Source: an uncultured Rhizobiaceae group bacterium (GTDB taxonomy: Bacteria; Pseudomonadota; Alphaproteobacteria; Rhizobiales; Rhizobiaceae). Taken from it: 64,000 nucleotides of DNA. The notes beneath the pieces were generated by a model. The model saw only the letters and a list, made by a program, of their open reading frames with translations, was not told where the DNA came from and did no database searches. Made by a program: the position numbers and the translations under genes. Positions 33,801-44,498 of this stretch are shown in pieces (the stretch's first letter is position 1; every line of letters starts with the position of its first letter). The stretch covers positions 558,001 to 622,000 of the forward strand of contig CALHBJ010000001.1 in NCBI GenBank assembly GCA_937930845.1, in the 5' to 3' direction.

Positions 33801-35195
33801 ATGTCGTTGTTGCACCCTGATCGTCTGTTCCCTACCGACCCATACACACGCGGGATTGCGCGGGAGCTGTTTGCGAAGGTTGAAAATGCACCCATCATTT
33901 CGCCTCACGGGCATACCGAACCACGCTGGTGGGGTGACAATCCCGAATTTGACAACCCCGCAGCGCTGCTCGTTCAGCCTGATCATTATGTATTGCGGAT
34001 GTTGGTGAGCCAGGGTGTCAGCTTTGCCGAACTGGGAATTGGCCCAGCGGCGGAAACCAATCCACGAAAAATATGGCGCACGTTTGCAGCGCATTACTCT
34101 TTGTTCCAGGGCACGCCTTCGCGGCTTTGGTTTGACCATGCGTTGAGCAGCGTATTTGGTATTGAAAAGCGCCTTGACGAACAAACCGCTGATGATGCCT
34201 TTTACACCATCGCTGCCGCACTAAAAACGCATGCCTGCCGACCCCGCGCCCTTTATGACCGGTTCAATATTGAAGTGATCGCCACAACCGACGGCGCGCT
34301 TGACGATTTGTCCCATCACCAAAAGGTTCGCGATAGCCAATGGCATGGCCGGGTTGTTCCCACTTACCGGCCCGATGCCGTGACCGATCCGGACTTTGAG
34401 GGCTTTGGGCAAAATCTGGAAACGCTTGAAAGTATAACAGGCGTCAGCATCGCCACCTTTAAAGGATATCTTGACGCCCATCGGGCACGCCGTGCCTATT
34501 TTATTGAGATGGGCGCAACTGCCTCCGACCATGGCCACCCCAGCGCCCATACGGCTGATCTTTCATCGGCAGATGCGGATGCACTTTACCAGCGTGTGCG
34601 CAGTGGGGCAGCCCATGGGCAAGACGCACAATTATTCAGGGCGCAAATGCTGACGGAATTCGCCCGCATGTCCTGCGAAGACGGGTTGGTGATGCAACTG
34701 CACGCAGGCCCGCACCGAAATCACAACAGCGATGTATTTAAGACCATCGGGCGTGATGTTGGTTTTGACATTCCCACCAGAGGCGGGTTTGTGGATGAAC
34801 TGAAGCCGCTGCTAAACGCCGTGGGTATGGACCCACGTTTGACGTTGATCTTGTTTACGCTGGACGAAGCCACCTATTCGCGGGAATTGGCTCCGCTTGC
34901 CGGTGCCTGGCCGGCACTGCGCCTTGGCCCACCATGGTGGTTCCATGACAGTTTTGAAGGGATACGCCGTTTCCGACAAATGGCCGCGGAAACCGCCGGG
35001 TTCATGAACACAGTGGGGTTCAACGATGACACGCGCGCATTGCTGTCAATTCCGGCACGGCATGACGTGGCACGGCGGGTGGATTGTGGCTTTTTGGCAG
35101 AACTTGTGACTTCCCACCGACTGGACGAAGATGAGGCCCATGGGCTTGCCCCCCTGCTCGCCCATGGGCTTGCTCGTCAAATTTATAAATTATAG
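33801..35195 (+). CDS. uxaC: glucuronate (uronate) isomerase
   Basis: A 464-residue amidohydrolase-fold isomerase that converts glucuronate to fructuronate or galacturonate to tagaturonate. An early SPHGHTEPRWW supplies the metal-binding His-x-His; CEDGLVMQLHAGPHRNHN and FDIPTRGGFVDELKPLL are further UxaC landmarks. The PHGH pattern differs from the DYHCH of E. coli UxaC and marks a divergent subfamily. GGGGAGA precedes the ATG; the longer frame overlaps the paaG-like gene. It opens a uxaC-uxuA-uxuB set of three. Confidence 0.92.
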   Translation: MSLLHPDRLFPTDPYTRGIARELFAKVENAPIISPHGHTEPRWWGDNPEFDNPAALLVQPDHYVLRMLVSQGVSFAELGIGPAAETNPRKIWRTFAAHYSLFQGTPSRLWFDHALSSVFGIEKRLDEQTADDAFYTIAAALKTHACRPRALYDRFNIEVIATTDGALDDLSHHQKVRDSQWHGRVVPTYRPDAVTDPDFEGFGQNLETLESITGVSIATFKGYLDAHRARRAYFIEMGATASDHGHPSAHTADLSSADADALYQRVRSGAAHGQDAQLFRAQMLTEFARMSCEDGLVMQLHAGPHRNHNSDVFKTIGRDVGFDIPTRGGFVDELKPLLNAVGMDPRLTLILFTLDEATYSRELAPLAGAWPALRLGPPWWFHDSFEGIRRFRQMAAETAGFMNTVGFNDDTRALLSIPARHDVARRVDCGFLAELVTSHRLDEDEAHGLAPLLAHGLARQIYKL

Positions 35196-35206
35196 CGGAG
35201 AATTTC

Positions 35207-36397
35207 GTGAGACAGACCTGGCGCTGGTTCGGCCCCCTCGACAACGTGACATTGACCGAAATCCGGCAGGCAGGTGCGCAAGGAATTGTCACGGCCCTCT
35301 ATGACATCGCGCCCGGTGAAATGTGGTCCCGTGCCGACATCCGCGCCCGCAAAGACCTGATCGAAGCCGCAGGACTATCATGGGATGTGGTTGAGAGCCT
35401 GCCGGTGAGCGAAGCCATTCGCACAGGCGCGCCAGACGCTACCCTTCACTTTGAAAACTGGATCGCATCGCTGGAAAATCTTGCCGCTGAAGGTGTGCAG
35501 GTGATCTGCTATAATTTCATGCCGGTTCTGGACTGGACGCGCACCGACCTTGCCGCGCCCATGGCCTCTGGCGCAACGGCCCTGCGATTTAACCTGATTG
35601 ATTTTGCCGCATTCGATATTTGCATACTCAACCGGGAAAGCGCTGAGGCAGACTACCCTGTCCAAGTTGTCGAACATGCAAAAGCCCGGGCAGCTCAATT
35701 TACGCAGGATGATCGCAGGCGCTTAACTGCCAATATTCTGGCGGGCCTGCCGGGCACTGTTGAACACTGGACACTGGATACCCTGCGCGAACGACTGGCA
35801 GCTTATTCGGGCATTGACAAAGCAGGGCTGAGGCAAAATCTGTCGCGTTTTCTACATGCCGTGGTGCCGGTGGCAGAGCGGCTGAACATGCGTCTGTGCT
35901 GCCATCCCGATGATCCGCCATGGCCGCTGCTTGGCCTACCGAGGATCATGTCAACGCAGGAAGATTATATATGGCTGGTCAATGAGGTGCCCTCTCCAGC
36001 CAATGGCGTTACTTTTTGCACCGGCAGCCTTGGGGCACGGCCCGACAATGATCTGCCCGGCATGGTATCGCTCTTGGGCGAGCACATTCATTTTTTGCAT
36101 CTGCGCAATGTGCGCATTGAAGAGGGCACGGTTCCCGGCTCTTTCCACGAAGACGAGCATCTGGCCGGGTCTACGGATATGGTGGCGGTGATCAGGGCAG
36201 TGCTCAACGAAGAGCAGCGGCGAAGGAAACATGGTCGGAAAGACGCGCAAATTCCCATGCGTCCCGACCACGGACAAAATATTTTAGACGATCACAAGCG
36301 CCAGACAGCACCGGGCTATCCGGCAATTGGCCGCCTTAAAGGTTTGGCCGAATTGCGCGGTGTGATGATCGCGCTCAGCCATGGTGACACCCAATGA
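35207..36397 (+). CDS. uxuA: mannonate dehydratase
   Basis: A 396-residue TIM-barrel enzyme that dehydrates D-mannonate to 2-keto-3-deoxygluconate. Typical segments are RWFGPLDNVTL at the start, VICYNFMPVLDWTRTDL, RLCCHPDDPPWPLLGLPRI with metal-binding residues, and MRPDHGQNILDD near the C-terminus. It starts with GTG at 35207, preceded by GGAG, 11 bases after uxaC. Its stop overlaps uxuB. Confidence 0.96.
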   Translation: MRQTWRWFGPLDNVTLTEIRQAGAQGIVTALYDIAPGEMWSRADIRARKDLIEAAGLSWDVVESLPVSEAIRTGAPDATLHFENWIASLENLAAEGVQVICYNFMPVLDWTRTDLAAPMASGATALRFNLIDFAAFDICILNRESAEADYPVQVVEHAKARAAQFTQDDRRRLTANILAGLPGTVEHWTLDTLRERLAAYSGIDKAGLRQNLSRFLHAVVPVAERLNMRLCCHPDDPPWPLLGLPRIMSTQEDYIWLVNEVPSPANGVTFCTGSLGARPDNDLPGMVSLLGEHIHFLHLRNVRIEEGTVPGSFHEDEHLAGSTDMVAVIRAVLNEEQRRRKHGRKDAQIPMRPDHGQNILDDHKRQTAPGYPAIGRLKGLAELRGVMIALSHGDTQ

Positions 36398-37773
36398 GCC
36401 ATGTCATCTTGCACTTGGGCCTTGGCGCGTTTCATCGCGCCCACCAGGCCGCCTATACACAAGATGCCAATGCGGCTGCGGGCACCGATTGGACAATCGA
36501 AGCAGTTTCCATGCGCAATCCGGATCCTGCACAAAAGCTGAATGCCCAATCGGGCCGGTTTTCGCTGATTGTGCGCCATCCAAACGGACCCCAATTATCG
36601 ACCATCACTTGCATGGGAAAAGCCTGGTCCCTGCCGCATGAACCGGCTGCAATTATTGGGCGCATGGCCAGTGGTGAAGTGGCGGTTGTGACCATTACCG
36701 TGACAGAAAAAGGTTACTGCGCGACCGCAGAGAGGGAGCCTGCATGGAGCGATCCTATTGTTGCCCATGATCTTGCCAACCCGACCCTCCCCAAGGGGTT
36801 GCTTGGGCTTGTGAACGCCGGGTGCGCAGCCCGTAAAGCTGCCGGGCTGGATGGCCTGACATTCATTTCCTGTGACAACCTGCCAAACAATGGGGCGGTG
36901 CTGGCAAAACTGGTTGACGCTTATACCTCTCACGTTGATCCAGCGCTTGCTGAATGGATCCGCAATACCTGCACTTTCCCCTCTACCATGGTGGACCGGA
37001 TTACCCCCGCATCGACCGAGGCCACATTTGCGCTTGCCCAGAACGACCCATTGGCCGTGGAGACTGAGCCGTTTCGGCAATGGGCTATTGAGGACCGGTT
37101 TGCGGGCCCTCGCCCGCCTTGGGAAGAAGCCGGCGTGCAATTTGTAGTGGATGTGCGACCGTTCGAGGAAGCCAAGCTGCGCATGCTCAATGGCGCTCAT
37201 TCGTTCATCGCCTATGCCGGTGCGCTGCTCGGCAAAGAAATGGTGCGCGATGTGATGGCGGACCCGCTGCTCGCCAAAGCCGTGCGTTGGCACATGAACC
37301 ACGCTGCCAACAGTCTGGACGCCATAGACGGATTTGACCCCGCCGCCTATGCAGATGATCTTGTGGAACGTTTCTCGAACCCGGCAATTGCCCATAATTG
37401 TTTGCAGATTGCGACGGATGGGAGCCAGAAATTGCCGCAACGCATCTTTGCGCCAGCTGTGGATTTACACGCCAAGGGCCAAAGCATGGAAAGCTGCGCC
37501 ATGATTGTGGCGGTGTGGCTGCGATTTCTTCAAAGACAAAGTGAGGCCGGATCGCAATTGCCGCTGAACGACCCCTTGGCCGCTGCGCTTGGGAAAGCCG
37601 TGCAGGAAGCCAGTGGGGATGCGCAAAAACTTGTGGCGGCGGTTGGTGGTTTGCTTGGGCCTTCTGCCGACCAACTTTGGGCGATACCGCAATGGCCGCA
37701 ACTGGTTTGTGCAGATCTGGAAGACATGCGCCGCCATGGCCTTAGCAAGACCCTGCAAACCTGTGTTGATTGA
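36394..37773 (+). CDS. uxuB: fructuronate reductase (D-mannonate oxidoreductase)
   Basis: A 459-residue member of the mannitol dehydrogenase family. The NAD-binding start is VILHLGLGAFHRAHQAAY, and later FISCDNLPNNGAVL and MLNGAHSFIAYAG with the catalytic Lys/Asn/His region follow. In context it reduces fructuronate to mannonate between UxaC and UxuA. It starts four bases inside the end of uxuA (ATGA), so the three genes form one unit. The kinase and aldolase for ketodeoxygluconate and a GntR-type regulator are not in the window. Confidence 0.92.
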   Translation: MSHVILHLGLGAFHRAHQAAYTQDANAAAGTDWTIEAVSMRNPDPAQKLNAQSGRFSLIVRHPNGPQLSTITCMGKAWSLPHEPAAIIGRMASGEVAVVTITVTEKGYCATAEREPAWSDPIVAHDLANPTLPKGLLGLVNAGCAARKAAGLDGLTFISCDNLPNNGAVLAKLVDAYTSHVDPALAEWIRNTCTFPSTMVDRITPASTEATFALAQNDPLAVETEPFRQWAIEDRFAGPRPPWEEAGVQFVVDVRPFEEAKLRMLNGAHSFIAYAGALLGKEMVRDVMADPLLAKAVRWHMNHAANSLDAIDGFDPAAYADDLVERFSNPAIAHNCLQIATDGSQKLPQRIFAPAVDLHAKGQSMESCAMIVAVWLRFLQRQSEAGSQLPLNDPLAAALGKAVQEASGDAQKLVAAVGGLLGPSADQLWAIPQWPQLVCADLEDMRRHGLSKTLQTCVD

Positions 37774-37841
37774 GCCGGTTTCAGCTCGCAATCCGGCCAG
37801 CGCAGGTTGTTGAAATCAACTCAAAGACGGTCGAAAACCGA

Positions 37842-39416
37842 CTACTCCCATTCAATAGTGCCCGGTGGCTTGCTGGTCACGTCATAGACGACGCGGTTGA
37901 TGCCTTCGACCTCATTGATGATGCGGGTCGCTGCACGGCCAAGGAAATTCATGTCGAAGTGGTAAAAATCTGCCGTCATGCCATCGACGGATGTGACCGC
38001 CCGCAGCGCACAGACAAATTCGTAAGTACGGCCATCGCCCATGACGCCCACGGTTTGCACAGGCAGCAGAACTGCAAATGCCTGCCAAATCGTGTCGTAC
38101 AGGCCAGCCTTTCGGATTTCATCGAGATATATGGCATCGGCCTTGCGCAGGATTTCCAGCTTGGCACGGGAAATACCGCCGGGACAGCGAATGGCAAGCC
38201 CAGGCCCTGGGAATGGATGACGGCCAATAAAGCTCTTTGGCAATCCAAGCTCTTTGCCGAGCACCCGCACTTCATCCTTGAACAATTCGCGCAGCGGCTC
38301 GACCAATTGCATATTCATGCGTTCCGGCAATCCACCCACATTATGGTGCGACTTGATTGTCACCGAGGGACCGCCGGTGAAGCTGACACTTTCAATCACA
38401 TCGGGATAGAGCGTTCCCTGGGCGAGAAAATCTGCGCCGCCGATCTTGCCCGCCTCCTCGTCAAACACATCAATAAACAGCTTGCCGATGATCTTGCGTT
38501 TGGTTTCCGGATCACTCTCACCTTCAAGGGCGGAAATAAACATGTCAGCCGCGTCCACATGAACCAGCGGAATCTGGTAATGTTCGCGAAACATGGTGAC
38601 CACTTCATTGGCTTCGTTCATGCGCATCAGGCCGTGGTCCACCAGAATGCAGGTCAGTTGATCGCCAATGGCTTCGTGGATAAGCAATGCAGCCACGGAT
38701 GAATCGACACCACCCGACAGGCCACAGATCACGCGCTTATCACCAACCTGCTCGCGAATGGCGGCGATTGCCTGATCCTTATAGGCGGCCATTGTCCATG
38801 AATCAGACAAGCCGACAATCTTGTGCACGAAATTCGCCAGCAATTTTGCACCATCGGGCGTGTGCACAACTTCGGGATGGAACATTGTCGTATAATATTT
38901 ACGCACTTCATCGACGGCGATGGCAAAGGGCGCATTTTGTGACGTGCCCACAACCTCAAATCCCTCCGGCAGTTCGGTGACCCGGTCGCCATGGCTCATC
39001 CAAACCGGATAGGATTTTCCGGTTTCCCAAATGCCGGCAAACAAGGGGGATGATTTCTCGATCGTCACCTCGGCACGCCCGAATTCGCGGTGATGCCCGC
39101 CTTCGACAACGCCGCCCAATTGGGTGCACAGGGTCTGCTGGCCGTAACAAATTGCCAATATGGGAACACCCGACTGAAATACTGATTGTGGTGCCCTTGG
39201 CGAGCCTTCTTCCACGACCGACGCGGGGCCGCCCGAAAAAATTACCCCGGCGGGCTTGAGCCGTTTGAACCCCTCATCTGCCGTATTGAACGGCACAATT
39301 TCACAATACACACCGGCTTCGCGCACGCGCCGGGCGATAAGCTGAGTCACCTGACTGCCAAAATCGATGATGAGGATTGTCTGCTCGTGGAGAATTTCCG
39401 AAGGCAAAGAAGTCAT
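37842..39416 (-). CDS. guaA: GMP synthase (glutamine-hydrolysing)
   Basis: A 524-residue enzyme that makes GMP from XMP. The N-terminal glutaminase domain has [19 protein letters not shown] and the nucleophile cysteine in ILAICYGQQ; the ATP pyrophosphatase domain has [18 protein letters not shown]; the C-terminal dimerisation domain ends in KPPGTIEWE. The ATG at 39416 fits the family; another ATG at 39431 would add five residues, and neither has a clear ribosome site. It is convergent with uxuB. guaB is 3 kb upstream on the same strand. Confidence 0.97.
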   Translation of the reverse strand: MTSLPSEILHEQTILIIDFGSQVTQLIARRVREAGVYCEIVPFNTADEGFKRLKPAGVIFSGGPASVVEEGSPRAPQSVFQSGVPILAICYGQQTLCTQLGGVVEGGHHREFGRAEVTIEKSSPLFAGIWETGKSYPVWMSHGDRVTELPEGFEVVGTSQNAPFAIAVDEVRKYYTTMFHPEVVHTPDGAKLLANFVHKIVGLSDSWTMAAYKDQAIAAIREQVGDKRVICGLSGGVDSSVAALLIHEAIGDQLTCILVDHGLMRMNEANEVVTMFREHYQIPLVHVDAADMFISALEGESDPETKRKIIGKLFIDVFDEEAGKIGGADFLAQGTLYPDVIESVSFTGGPSVTIKSHHNVGGLPERMNMQLVEPLRELFKDEVRVLGKELGLPKSFIGRHPFPGPGLAIRCPGGISRAKLEILRKADAIYLDEIRKAGLYDTIWQAFAVLLPVQTVGVMGDGRTYEFVCALRAVTSVDGMTADFYHFDMNFLGRAATRIINEVEGINRVVYDVTSKPPGTIEWE

Positions 39417-39457
39417 GGGGAGGAAAGCCATTTTAACAAACCGGATTGCTAAGACAC

Positions 39458-39489
39458 CGCTTACGCCGCCAGGGCCATGGCGGCAAGCG
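39458..39489. repeat. hairpin upstream of guaA
   Basis: CGCTT-AC-GCCGCC (39458-39470) pairs with GGCGGC-AAGCG (39479-39489), with a 2-base bulge and an 8-base loop. It lies 42 bases before the guaA start and after the stop of the cyclic-nucleotide protein gene, on the same strand. It could be that gene's 3' structure or part of the guaA leader; there is no T-run. Confidence 0.45.
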
Positions 39490-39534
39490 AGGCAAATTGT
39501 GCTCCCCAACAAACAACGCCCCGAAAAGGACCAT

Positions 39535-40299
39535 TCAGGACGTTTCCAGCGTGTTGTCCTTCTTGTCTTTGTCTGCTCCCTGAGGCTCCCCTCCCAATGG
39601 CAAAGGCACAGACACAATTCCCTGCCCTTCATTGGATTTGACAAGCTTGCCCACAAGGTTGCGGTTGAAACTGGAATCGAGCGCGTGGCGCAGATTGTCT
39701 TCCTTGACCAGCATTTCGCGCAATTTGGAATGGGAGAAGGTGAAGCATTTTACATCATTGGTCACAACGGCTGTCGCGCTTGCATTGCTGCCCAGCATGA
39801 AGCCGATTTCGCCAATGAAATCATTGTGCCCGCACACGCCAACCATGGACCCGCCCTTGTCAATGCGCACCGCGCCTTCCAAGATGAAATGAAGTTCATC
39901 AACGGGTTGGTTTTCGGTTGTCAGCACCTCTCCGGCAGGATGTTCTGTCACCGCAGCAATGCGCAACAGGCGCTTGGCATGGGCCTTTTCAACGCCGGGC
40001 AATGAATGTTCAATAAAGCGCTTTTCAAATTCGGAAAACTTGGCCCGCCGGTTTTCGATCTCCAGGATCAACAATTGAATGAGGTTGACGGAAACGAAAA
40101 TCACTTCCCAAAAAACGATGACAAATTCGCCAAGCGCATAACCATAGACCGCCGACACCAGGCCAGCAGAGATCGCGACAATGCGCAGCCATGTCATGGA
40201 GCGCATCATCATCGACAGAATTAAAAGCAAATAGGACAGGTGCCCCACCAGTTTTTCTGGCGAGGTCAATTGATCAATCAGGAATTCGTTCCAATCCAT
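39535..40299 (-). CDS. membrane protein with cyclic-nucleotide-binding domain
   Basis: A 254-residue protein. The N-terminal 90 residues contain about three hydrophobic segments ([52 protein letters not shown]), followed by a cyclic-nucleotide-binding fold from about 120 to 215 with [16 protein letters not shown] and [13 protein letters not shown]. The last 30 residues are polar and disordered. Three helices plus one such domain recall Popeye-domain proteins. No effector domain is present; role unknown. Confidence 0.82.
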   Translation of the reverse strand: MDWNEFLIDQLTSPEKLVGHLSYLLLILSMMMRSMTWLRIVAISAGLVSAVYGYALGEFVIVFWEVIFVSVNLIQLLILEIENRRAKFSEFEKRFIEHSLPGVEKAHAKRLLRIAAVTEHPAGEVLTTENQPVDELHFILEGAVRIDKGGSMVGVCGHNDFIGEIGFMLGSNASATAVVTNDVKCFTFSHSKLREMLVKEDNLRHALDSSFNRNLVGKLVKSNEGQGIVSVPLPLGGEPQGADKDKKDNTLETS

Positions 40300-40373
40300 A
40301 GCCGGATGCTAAGCTCCGTTTTCGGCACTGGCTAGGCGATAAGAGTGACACAACGCACACATCAAATTTATGA

Positions 40374-40826
40374 TCAATTGATAATCCAGATTGTGGTATT
40401 AAGCAGCAAGGCGAAAGCAAGCCACACACAATAGGGCATAAAGCAAAGTGCTGCGACGCGGTCACGGTGCCAGGTGGTGGAGATAAAGGTCACAGACAGC
40501 GCCAGCGTGGCCAGGATCATCCACATGCCCCAGAAAATTTGGTGGGCACCGAAAAACACCGGACTCCAGGCAAAGTTCAACAGCATTTGCGCAACCCACA
40601 ATCCCCATCCAGGAATGGTGCCTTCACTCATGAAAACGCGCCAGCCAGCAATTGCCACGAGAAAATAAAGCACCGGCCAGACAATCCCAAACAGATATCC
40701 GGGCGGGTTGAAGAATGGCTTGTTGAGAGTGTCAAACCAAGCGCCGGGGGTGAATGTTGTGCCAATCAATCCGCCAATTGCCTGGACGGCAACAACAAAC
40801 ACTAGGAACATTACAAATTTGGCCAC
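40374..40826 (-). CDS. tspO: TspO/MBR family protein
   Basis: A 150-residue, five-helix membrane protein of the translocator (TspO) family, which binds tetrapyrroles and affects their turnover. Conserved PFFNPPGYLFGIVWPVLYFL is at about 38-57 and AWSPVFFGAHQ follows in helix 3; the tryptophan-rich character is typical. It starts with GTG at 40826, with GAGG upstream. The gene begins 23 bases after the end of the RsmB-type methyltransferase, so the two may share a transcript. Confidence 0.93.
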   Translation of the reverse strand: MAKFVMFLVFVVAVQAIGGLIGTTFTPGAWFDTLNKPFFNPPGYLFGIVWPVLYFLVAIAGWRVFMSEGTIPGWGLWVAQMLLNFAWSPVFFGAHQIFWGMWMILATLALSVTFISTTWHRDRVAALCFMPYCVWLAFALLLNTTIWIIN

Positions 40827-40849
40827 GAGCTAACCCTCAGCTTTTTTGT

Positions 40850-42139
40850 TCAGGCATTGCGCGCCAGAACAGCGAAGAAAAATCCGTCCGTCAGGGTGGA
40901 AGCCGGCGTGAGTGTGATTGTTTTCATATCACTGGACCAGGGCTGCACCTTATCGAACCCAAACTGGTCCTGCCATACTTCCCCTGCGGAAAGAAGCTCA
41001 AAACCGGGATTGTCACTCAAAAAAGCTGTTATCTGGTTTTCGTTTTCTTCGGGCAGAATACTGCAGGTAATGTAAACGAGAAAACCACCGGGCCTAACAA
41101 ACGGCATGGCCTCACTTAAAGCTTCTTCCTGTTCGGTCAGGCGCGCTTCGAGTTGTTCGCGGGTTAATTTCCATTTGGCATGGGGGTGGCGACGCCAGGT
41201 GCCCGTGCCGGTGCACGGCGCATCGACCACCACACGGTCAAGCTTGCCAACAAGGTCTGACATGTCCCCATCGGGGGCATGCACCTGTGCGTTGCGCGCA
41301 CCGGCGCGCTTTAGTCTTTCATAGATGGGCTTTAGCCGGTTGCGGCTGGAATCATAGGCGTGGATCTGGCCTTTGTTGCCCATGGACGCCGCCAGCGCCA
41401 GGGTCTTGCCACCGGCACCGGCGCAAAAATCAAGCACCTGCTCGCCTGGTTGAGCGAATACGAGATCCGAAACAATCTGACTGCCTTCATCCTGGACTTC
41501 GAACCAGCCCTTTTGAAACGCGGCATCGGCCTGAACATTGGGTTGGCGCGAGGCCCCCCGGCCCGGTTCTATGCGCAAGCCGTTTAACGCGGTGCCTGTG
41601 TTCTGGATGTTGAACCGCGACAGGGATTTCGCCACTTTTTCGCGGGACGCTTTAAGCGTATTAACCCGCAAATCAACCGGTGGCCGCTGGGCCAGAGCCT
41701 GTGCCTCCCCCATCCATTCGGCATCGAAATTTGCCTGTAGCGAAGGCACCAGCCATTCCGGCACGTCAGCGGCCACATGGTCGGGCGCATCGGCAAGACT
41801 TCGCGTGGCAAATGCTTCGATTTCCTGCTCCGTGAGCAGTTCGGGCGCAAATTTATCGCCATCGAGGGCTGCATTGAGAGTTGCGGCATCCATGTCCCAG
41901 TCGCGCAAAATGGTGCCGAACACCAGTTTGCGCGTGCTGTCGCTGTTCATGAGATATTGGGTTGAGCTTTTCTTACGCAACGCATCATAAACAATATTGC
42001 CAATGGCTGCGCGGTCGCCCGAACCTGCAAACCGATGTTCCAGCCCCCAGCTTTTTAGAGCTTCCGAGACCGGACGTTTGCGTTTTTCAATGTCGGACAG
42101 AACATCGATTGCCGCCTGTAATCTGCCACCAAGCCTCAT
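40850..42139 (-). CDS. RsmB/NOP family RNA cytosine methyltransferase
   Basis: A 429-residue enzyme with an N-terminal NusB-like helical domain (about 1-130) and a SAM-dependent m5C methyltransferase domain. Motif I is VLDFCAGAGGKTLALAA, motif IV VVDAPCTGTGTWRRHP contains one catalytic cysteine, and YITCSILPEENENQ carries the second. RsmB of E. coli modifies 16S rRNA C967; the Rhizobiales protein may have the same target but this is inferred. It starts four bases after the MAPEG gene. Confidence 0.93.
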   Translation of the reverse strand: MRLGGRLQAAIDVLSDIEKRKRPVSEALKSWGLEHRFAGSGDRAAIGNIVYDALRKKSSTQYLMNSDSTRKLVFGTILRDWDMDAATLNAALDGDKFAPELLTEQEIEAFATRSLADAPDHVAADVPEWLVPSLQANFDAEWMGEAQALAQRPPVDLRVNTLKASREKVAKSLSRFNIQNTGTALNGLRIEPGRGASRQPNVQADAAFQKGWFEVQDEGSQIVSDLVFAQPGEQVLDFCAGAGGKTLALAASMGNKGQIHAYDSSRNRLKPIYERLKRAGARNAQVHAPDGDMSDLVGKLDRVVVDAPCTGTGTWRRHPHAKWKLTREQLEARLTEQEEALSEAMPFVRPGGFLVYITCSILPEENENQITAFLSDNPGFELLSAGEVWQDQFGFDKVQPWSSDMKTITLTPASTLTDGFFFAVLARNA

Positions 42140-42143
42140 GACA

Positions 42144-42602
42144 TCAAGCCCACAACATCACAGATATGCCCAACTCCGCCATCATCGCGACCAGCAAATA
42201 GAATGAATATATGAATATCCGCCTGCGCTTGAGCACATTGTGGTTGCCCACCATTTCCAGCCCATGTCGCCAACGCAAAATCACGAAACCGGCAGCAAGC
42301 GCAACAGTGAGCCAGCTGGTCACATCCAGGGCCAATGATATGGCAACCAATGCGTAGAACAGAACCGGCGCTTCAAACTGATTGGCGACCGCGCGCGTAA
42401 ACACCGCCACTTCCTCAGGTTCGTTTTGGGTGGCCTTATAGGTGTCCACACTGGCCTTGCCTGCCTTTACCGCCTTGAAACGGGCACGGGACATCACGCC
42501 GTAGAGGCGCAACACCAAAATCATATTGGCCAGCACAATGAGAACTAGCGCCCTGACCTGAAGATCAGACGCGGCGGTCCAGAGTGGTTTTATGAGTTCC
42601 AT
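42144..42602 (-). CDS. MAPEG family membrane protein
   Basis: A 152-residue protein with four hydrophobic helices and the MAPEG signature: FTRAVANQFEAPVLFYALVA (about 75-94), then RWRHGLEMVGNHNVLKRR. Eukaryotic relatives are glutathione-dependent; bacterial roles are mostly unknown. The ATG at 42602 is the plausible start, since the longer frame runs into the guaB 3' end. It lies between guaB and the RsmB-type gene, an order I associate with Rhizobiales. Confidence 0.88.
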   Translation of the reverse strand: MELIKPLWTAASDLQVRALVLIVLANMILVLRLYGVMSRARFKAVKAGKASVDTYKATQNEPEEVAVFTRAVANQFEAPVLFYALVAISLALDVTSWLTVALAAGFVILRWRHGLEMVGNHNVLKRRRIFIYSFYLLVAMMAELGISVMLWA

Positions 42603-42633
42603 TTGATGGGTTCCAGCGGGCTGATTTGAGGCT

Positions 42634-44498
<1,865 letters not shown>

